From assembly GCA_963556145.1 (NCBI GenBank), contig OY744470.1, positions 744,001-808,000 on the forward strand: a stretch of DNA of 64,000 bases. The letters are read 5' to 3'. The notes under the pieces are model-generated. The model did no database searches, was not told the origin of the DNA, and worked only from the letters and a program-made list of their open reading frames with translations. The translations under genes were made by a program, and so were the position numbers. Position 1 is the first letter of the stretch, and every line of letters starts with the position of its first letter. Shown piece after piece: positions 57,370-64,000 of this stretch. The DNA is from Hygrocybe punicea. Its lineage: Eukaryota; Basidiomycota; Agaricomycetes; Agaricales; Hygrophoraceae.

Positions 57370-58795
57370 GGCGGATGGGGATTTTTTGCAAGCAAATATT
57401 ATGCAGATATCTAAATTTTGAAACTATTTGTGTTGTTATCTTACCTGCGAAAATATTCCGGACACCAAAAAACTATGGGAGACTGATTAGTGTGTCAGAA
57501 AAGAGAAAATGACACAAATTTTAGGATTTCTGCACGGATATCGGTGGATCTTATTGTCAGGGTTATCTTTAAAAATTTTGGGACTAGTGTTTTGATATAC
57601 ATATCAGTAAATGGAGCCATACAGTGTTAAATGGCTCCTTTGAACACTACCAGTCCTTTGAACACCCTAATAGAATTGATTCTGTACTGATTTCTACTGC
57701 TAAAAAGGATTCTAATTCCTACAGTGCATCATCTGAACCTATCTGGACATTTATTTTTATTCAGAACCACCAATAAAATTAGAAACTGAATATTCACAAA
57801 GCAGAGAGAAATTTGATCACTCCTTGAACACTAATGTGTTGATCATAAAACATTCAAATATTAACAGATTTCTTGGAAAATTGGTATGAGACATCTTTAA
57901 ATATATGAGCAACTTCTGGTCTGCTCAGATTTTGTTCAAGATAGTTGGCTACTTGTGGCATTTTAGTTAATTTTTTGTGTTCAAAGGAGCCATTGAATAC
58001 TGTAATATTTGGTTTCAAGATAATTCAGGCAGATTATCTGGTGACCAAATAGTCTAAAATTCTGCCCTCACAATAAATCCACAGATATTGATCCAGAAAT
58101 CATCCTCTCTTTTCTTTCTGGGTAGTTCTATTTGGCACCCCTGCACCTAACTTCCCACACGCCCCTTACCTTATATAGTGGTAGCTAAGTGAAATACATC
58201 CAATGAATCAGTTTTAATTAAAGGCCTGTTGGTGATAAAATCATAGAAAATCTCAGATGAGTAAGGTTACACGTCTAGGTGTTCATAGAAAAATCATGCT
58301 TTGCTTTGATTGAATAGTTGCTTGGAAATAAAGAACTTATCTGGAATTGATGTCTATATCTAAACACCAACTAAACAGAATTTGGTAAGAATTAGTTTTT
58401 GAATGTCTTAGTCTTCATACTGCATAGAGATAATTTTTCAGTCATTTTATCACCAGTAGAACTTGAGTTAAAATGGATTAGTCAAAATTATTTTACATAG
58501 CTAACACCTTATAAGGCAAGGGGTGGGAAGAATGGTGCACCTGGGGAGCCAAATAGAATAATCCTTTCTGAATACATGTACACAATAATAAATAATAAAA
58601 ACAATAAAAGCCTGAATAATTTTGTTTTCTGAGTGCACTATTGTCTGTACAAATACTGCTCTTAGATAAAATCATTTGTTGGAATATTTTCACAGGTAAG
58701 ATAACAACACAAACAATTTCAAAATTTGACTGGATATCTTCATAATATTTGCTTGCAAAAAATCCTCAACCGTCTCCTGTGTCAGTGTCCTAAAT
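57370..58795. mobile_element. Inverted-repeat element with roughly 100-bp termini
   Basis: The left arm (57370-57467: GGATTTTTTGCAAGCAAATATTATG ... CTTACCTGCGAAAATATTCC) returns as its reverse complement at 58678-58790, about 85-90% matched by eye. The interior has no coding ORF. It contains a second, nested fold-back (58126-58562). No target-site duplication was identified. Likely a non-autonomous DNA element. Confidence 0.65.
58126..58562. mobile_element. Nested fold-back element (MITE-like)
   Basis: The left arm starts TTCTATTTGGC at about 58126, with CTTATATAGTGGTAGCTAAG and GGTGATAAAATCAT; the right arm ends GCCAAATAGAA at about 58560 and holds the reverse complements (TTAGCTA..ACACCTTATAAGG, ATTTTATCACC). 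The arms span about 130 bp each around a roughly 180-bp centre. Confidence 0.65.
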
Positions 58796-58860
58796 ACAAA
58801 GTTGTTGCCAAATGCCAATTATTGAGAGTTATAAGAGCATCAGACACGAATCATTATATA

Positions 58861-60165
58861 TTAAAGGCAATATGAACAACGTGGACACCTGTAATATCTG
58901 AACTCCTCATCATGGAGCTTTTCAAGAAATCCAGCACCAAGGTACTTGTGTAAATCCTGCCTATTAGTAGCTGGTCGAGATACAAGTTTCCGTGCGTTGA
59001 GCACAGCCTTGCCATAACCCACAGGACCACTTTGTCCACCTCTCTCAATGGGAGATCTGCATGCACGGATGAGTTGTGCATCGTCATTCTGAATATTGGC
59101 CATCTCTATTCCAGTCACTTCTGTGAAGGTCCAATTTCTTTCTTCAGCCAAACAGCATTGGATATGGAACCAGTCTTCGCAGGTTGAACACCACCGTTGC
59201 ATATCATTTGGACCATAGAATTGTTTGCATTGGCAGAATGTCGCCCTGTCCTGACAAGATTAAGCTGTGTAAGCAATAGTGCATTCTGTACTGTCAATTT
59301 AAGACACCAACTTGGATGGTTACACTAGGTTTTGTCACCAAATCAAACCGCCAGAAATACCGATCAGGAGGAAAGAAAGGTTGATTAACCTTACTCTCAT
59401 CAAATTTTGGCAGTGTGACAGGAGCTAGTAAAGCAGATACCCTAAGTCCAAATAAGCCACATCAATGGATTGAATCAAGACTGACATTCAAATGAGTCGA
59501 CATCAACATAGTTGCAGATATCACCCTTTAACAACTCCAGGGCACCAATATGCTCAAGCTGTCTATAAGTAATAAGATAATAAGTTGGTGATGGAACTGG
59601 CAACTATTAAATAAAACAGAACCCACAAGGCATGAATCTGAGCATGACTCAACTTCAGCCCATGACCATCGCCAACCAGATCCTCTTTCCGCCAAAACCA
59701 CTTGATTTTACCCCAGACCTAACCAAACATTAGTTATGCCACATTCGACATTTTACTGAAAGGGGACGGTGACTGACAATGGTGGATGAGTGTTGAACTT
59801 TACGTAATTCAAGGATCTCCCCATGCCAGTAAGCATCTGCACGTAGGAAACCATCTCCTCTTTTTTTGCCTTGGTATCGTGTAGGAGGTACAATTGCTAC
59901 ACTGAGTCAGCCATTTAGTGTATGATCACCGGAAGAAAGAGATATTGGCCACAAACGTGTCTCCTAGGTGAAAAGTATGCTGGAGATCCAGGCCCCTAAC
60001 AACTTATCATTCAACAGTGAATAATCACCAAATATGATCCAGAAAGGTCCTGCATAGGTGCTCACTGATTGCTTCATTCACAGGATTCATCTTGTTCCAC
60101 TGAGCCTCAGATAGTGGTCTCCTTGGCTTCTGCAAATTCCGCCGTCTATGGGAACCAGAAGACAT
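58861..60165 (-). CDS. Module copy D: BAH-PHD chromatin reader
   Basis: Minus-strand exons: MSSGSHRRRNLQKPRRPLSE (from 60165); LQHTFHLGDTFVANISFF; VAIVPPTRYQGKKRGDGFL with DAYWHGEILELRK; VWGKIKWFWRKEDLVGDG; QLEHIGALELLKGDICNYVD; LPKFDESKVNQPFFPPD with RYFWRFDLV; then the PHD exon ending at 58861 (CQCKQFYGPNDMQRWC, CSTCEDWFHIQC, RCPRCSYCL). The BAH and finger blocks align one-for-one with copies A and C although the sequences have diverged widely, which argues for selection on the protein. It is divergently transcribed from the Ulp1/large-protein gene across 130 bp, as in copy A. Exon edges are approximate. A TATATATA stretch lies at about 60197. Confidence 0.72.
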
Positions 60166-60295
60166 TTTCCACAAATAGATGAGAAGCTTGACAGTATTAT
60201 ATATATTGTCAAGTCAGGCACCCGAACAAAGTGCCGACGGCTAACAGATTTCATCAGTCCAAACAAATAAATCAAACTTAAAATCAAACCAAACT
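60166..60295. promoter_or_regulatory. Bidirectional promoter of module D
   Basis: 130 bp between the ATGs of the two divergent genes. TATTATATATATTG at about 60195-60209 could serve either direction. The GGCATGAGGCTA repeats of the copy A promoter are absent. Confidence 0.55.
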
Positions 60296-63200
60296 ATGGA
60301 TCTGTCTCCTACTATTAAGCATTGTGATACTATGGATGAACCACAATCACCTACTCTATCATCTTTGGATAGCCAGGAGGACCCTTGGACCCAACTTCTC
60401 TATCAGGTTACGACCAATAATAAGAGATCAGATCTAACACCTCTGGTGAGCAAAATGGGATATTCATTAAATTTGTATCTTTTTGTAATCTTGTTTACTA
60501 AGAATGATGGTGTCATTAACTTTGACCACTCAAACAACTCGGATGCCGAGGAAGATAATCCCTGGACCACAGTGCTTGCGGATGCCCTCAATACCAATAA
60601 AACACCTAGTCCACCTGCAACTCCCAGTCCTGAGTCATCCCAAATGTCATGGACATCATCTACTGGTTCCAGTGCAGATGGTGCAATGCCAACTGATAGT
60701 GAAGAATATGCACCTTCGACAGTTGCAAATCTTAATGCTGTGGAAGCCGAATCAACCTTGAGTTCAGCCATTTCTGATGATGAGCAGCACAAAATCGGTG
60801 AGAAATTAACCATCTCTGGCAATAAAGCACAGTGACCTGATTGAGACTTTTATAACTGATACCAAACCAAGATCTCATTATGGGTGATCCTTACACTTGG
60901 GATAGTGTACCTCAAGAGTTGAACACGTTGAGCCCTAAACAATGGCTTGGTGGTGCTTTGATGGATTATGTGTTGCTCCGACACTGGCTCAAAATTCACC
61001 ACGCAGCCAATGTTTACTTCATTGACTTCATAACCATTCGTCACTTTTGTGATCGGACAGAACCGACAGAAATGGAATTTCATCATTCAAGACGACGACT
61101 CTTGATTCCCGAAGGTCCAATTGACCTGAAACCTGTCTTGCTCCCTGTATTGGAAGTTAATCACTATTTTCTTGTGATTTTCGACTACTCCTCCAAAAGA
61201 GCACACATATTAGGCCGAAATATTGGTCGAGTGGGACCCAGTTCTGAGATCCGCTGGGAATCATGGAATGGGCCTAAACTTTGGAACATGGTGGCTAGGT
61301 TATTTGGCTGGATGGTAACCTCTTCCCAGTCAGTGATCAAGTCTGGATTTGACTGGCTTCAGGTGAGTGGTCATAGCAGTAATAATCATGTGGACATATT
61401 ACCTAATTCAAGTTATGCATTCAGAATGGATATGACTGTGGTGCAACAGTTTGTGCAGAAATCATGATGTTTTCTGTGCAGGGCCACTGTTTCGACACTC
61501 TACACCAGATTGTGATGCCTAATATTGAATGTGCCCACAACACACGATTACGGTTGCTAACCATTATTCGGGAAGGTCTCTTTGTTTCATACCAAACCTG
61601 GAGACATATTTCCTTGACAGAACATGAACATGAAGCAGTTGGAGTCTGGGATAGACTCCCCGATGAAGCTGCCTGTAATGCAATCACCAATGGAAATGCA
61701 TTCCATGCCGAGTGTGACTCTATAGAGGTAACCCTTGTCAGGGTTAGGGATAGGTGCCCACAATGCAAGGAGGCCTTCCTGCAGTCCCAAGGGAAAAGGC
61801 AGAAACGAATAACCATGAACCATTCATCAAATCGATCAAAACTATTGAAATCATCAGCATCATCAGCATCATCAGCATCATCAGCGTCATCATCATCATC
61901 ATCATCATCATCATCGTCATCATCTAACAGTGGGCATGACTCTTCAATGGAGAAAACCATCCTGAAAACATTGCCAAAACGTTTACGAGCCTTTCAAAAT
62001 ATGAAGAATGCACGAAATCGGGAACACATGAAACCAAGGGCTCCCATTGCAGGTGGTGCAATTATTTCGTTACCACCCCAATGTTTTCACGGCTTGCCAC
62101 CTAATAAGGATTTCGACGACTACTTTGGTGGACCTAGTCTCCAGGACATGCGGTGGCTACAACAAAGTAGTGGCATTGAAGCATACCCAACAAGTTGGGA
62201 TCCTCTGCCCACGAAACGGTCTCCATGGGAGATTTTCAAAGACTACGGTTACCGCCTGGAACGAAGTTTTGCACTGATGTTTAACAAGGGTCACCCTAAC
62301 TGTGTCAGGGAACATCTCCTACCTGTGGGCATCATTGGACCGCAGTCAATAGACGATGACTCGGACTTGGATGTAGAGAATGGCGGAGACAGATGTATCC
62401 TCGGAATGTCAAACATGCTTCTGGAGGCAGGAGAAGTAGGATCTCCTAACAGTCATCAGGTGTTTCTCCAAGGAACCACGTCGGATCACAATTACATCCA
62501 TGTGGACCTGGAAAAGGATACATATCGTCTGACACCAGAGGAAGTGCACTTATCAATAGATATCGACAGCATCATCTGGGTGACTCACAACCTCAAAGTC
62601 CAAACACAGCTGCTGGTGCATGTCCTTCCTTACCATGGCAGGTTTCCACCAGTTCACAAAAACAACCATGTCTACGTGGAACTGTTGATGCCACAGTCTG
62701 AAGAAGACAAGGAGTCTGGTGGCCGAAGTGAATGGTTCACTACTCGAAGTCCACTAAGCTGCATTCCACATTCACACTTTGCCAAGATTGGTGAAGGAGC
62801 TGGTAGCTGCAACATCTCGGTGTTCTGGCCGAGGATGAAACACAGAAGTCACTTGACTGGCAAATGGGCTACTTTGGTGCCAGTGGAGATACAATCTTAT
62901 TGGTTAACAGAAATCGTATACCCAGGCATACTCCACTGTGCAAATACAGCCACCTTGCCATATGTGGATTACACGATGGAGGAGTGGAGATGGAAATCGA
63001 CTGGAAAACAATACCCACTCACCAAGACGACAAGCATTGATTCGACCAAGCTAACAGAGATGCAGAAAAGGATGCGGGCAATCATCAAACAAAACCCAAA
63101 CAAATACGATATGTTTGGGTCATTCTTTTTTGTTGCAGATATCCGAGGAATCAAACGGTCGACAACTGTCATTGTTGGTGACCATGGAACGCCTTACCAG

Positions 63201-64000
63201 TTACTTTGCAAAAATTATCCAAGCATGGATTGGGAGTACATGATGGATAGGCAGCATGGACAACTGTTCATGGACCTAGGCATGGGCTTCCACCCTGACC
63301 CTGATAGCCAGGAACCACTCATTGGACTGTGGAGATTGGATAAAACCAATGCTTCATATGCAGCTGCAGGTATGAAGGCTGGCAACATTCACCACCTCAA
63401 TACACTGCGAAACTATGGTGGAATGCAGAGTGAAATGACCCTAGCACGTGCTGCTGCTGTGCAGCTGATTTTTCGGTCAACTTACAATCTCTGCTTTGAG
63501 ATCATCCGTCGTCCTGGAGGTGATAATTATTTCTGTGAGGATTCTGATGCCCACGATGTGAATCGAAACTTTCTGGAATGCATCAAAAGATACCATGGCT
63601 TGTTCATGGGAGCCACAACAAAGTCTTATGGAGTTCGAGAGGAGATACGTGGGAGTGGAGCTGCAATCAAGTTAGCGATGTTGAATGCTCCTAAAAAGGT
63701 GTGTGTGTCAACCATGAGGAATCAAAATAACCAAATAATAATGAAGCTTGTATGTGAACAAGATGCAGGAATACCTTCAGCATGAACCCATACTCTGGGT
63801 GAAGTCAAGCACATTCCTTAACTTCTTGTCTCGTCGGCTTCTGGAATTGAAGAACCTACAAGTGATGCTCTTTAAACAACCGACACGAAACTACAAGCTT
63901 CACACTGCTTTGATCATGCATTTGATTCGACACATTGTCATCACCCCCAAACCCACCTTCAGTTTCCTACGAAATGCGATGGTGGATGTCCAGTTTGGAC
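60296..64000 (+). CDS. Module copy D: Ulp1-like protease fused to large unknown domain (cut by window end)
   Basis: The N-terminal part (from 60296, MDLSPTIKHCDTMDEPQSPT) is Ser/Thr/acidic with a likely intron near 60447-60510. The Ulp1-like exon (60880-61362) has LSPKQWLGGALMDYVLLRHW, EVNHYFLVIFDYS (His) and WNGPKLWNMVARLFGW; a 62-bp intron (61363-61424) precedes NGYDCGATV (Cys). CPQC follows, then a Ser/Ala run encoded by an ATC microsatellite (61850-61925). The large domain reads PPQCFHGLPPNKDFDDYFGG, SIDIDSIIWVT, NHVYVELLMPQSEEDKESGG, MDWEYMMDRQHGQLFMDLG, YFCEDSDAH and KSYGVREEIRGSGAAIK. After an intron (about 63700-63763) the C-terminal domain starts MQEYLQHEPILWVK and is cut at 64000. 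Ulp1 Asp replaced (HILGRN). Confidence 0.78.

Noticed and set aside
15263..63785. KDZ transposase beside the TET/JBP gene
   Set aside because: I looked for the KDZ signatures (CxC clusters, RNase H transposase blocks) and saw none in the 64 kb; the neighbours are a different protein set.
1..64000. rRNA or tRNA genes
   Set aside because: No stretch with recognisable tRNA boxes or rRNA sequence was noticed; a covariance-model scan would be needed to be certain.

Overview
The window looks like a repeat-rich, accessory stretch of a basidiomycete fungus, most likely an agaricomycete. The evidence is many-exon genes with short (about 45-65 bp) GT-AG introns, TATA-driven genes with very short leaders, fungal Helitron sequence, and gene families known as large expansions in agaricomycetes: TET/JBP-type and JmjC-type oxygenases, Crinkler-like nuclease-kinase proteins and Gly/Ser-rich hypotheticals. 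No housekeeping gene, rRNA or tRNA was recognised. All functional calls are from reading sequence by eye; no search was run.

Layout. 0-6.4 kb: a broken Crinkler N-terminus, tandem repeats, a truncated Helitron replication protein and a Cys-rich hypothetical gene. 6.4-13.75 kb: decayed sequence and two related Helitron-like non-autonomous units built of C-rich minisatellites that end in a hairpin plus a conserved tail; the second unit sits in the last exon of a gene (13.68-14.97 kb). 15.3-24.7 kb: copy A of a repeated gene module (Ulp1-like protease fused to a large unknown protein, divergent from a BAH-PHD chromatin-reader gene), then copy B, a 5'-truncated near-identical duplicate of copy C, followed by a satellite of about 146 bp period. 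26.3-32.8 kb: a GC-richer island with a many-exon gene containing a ParB-like domain, studded with about 15 palindromes centred on GGATCGAG...CTCGATCC that lie only in introns and flanks. 32.8-37.6 kb: mobile promoter-like modules, simple repeats and one unrecognised gene. 37.7-48.2 kb: copy C, the most complete module: small acidic protein, BAH-PHD reader, Ulp1/large protein, nucleosome-length satellite, TATA-bearing promoter module, then a TET/JBP-type 2-oxoglutarate dioxygenase. 48.7-56.9 kb: a nuclease-plus-kinase Crinkler-like gene, an agaricomycete hypothetical and a JmjC-like gene. 57.4-58.8 kb: nested inverted repeats (fold-back element). 58.9-64 kb: copy D of the module, cut by the window end.

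How it may fit together (inference): three independent copies (A, C, D) pair a BAH-PHD histone reader with a Ulp1-like protease/large protein, and copy C abuts a putative DNA-base dioxygenase across a 146-bp-period satellite. This resembles a mobile epigenetic cassette. TET/JBP genes travelling with transposons are known in agaricomycetes (KDZ elements), but no KDZ transposase was seen here, so the partner proteins appear to be a different set. The ParB-like gene with its exon-avoiding palindromes is a second candidate system: a DNA-binding protein with its own site array.
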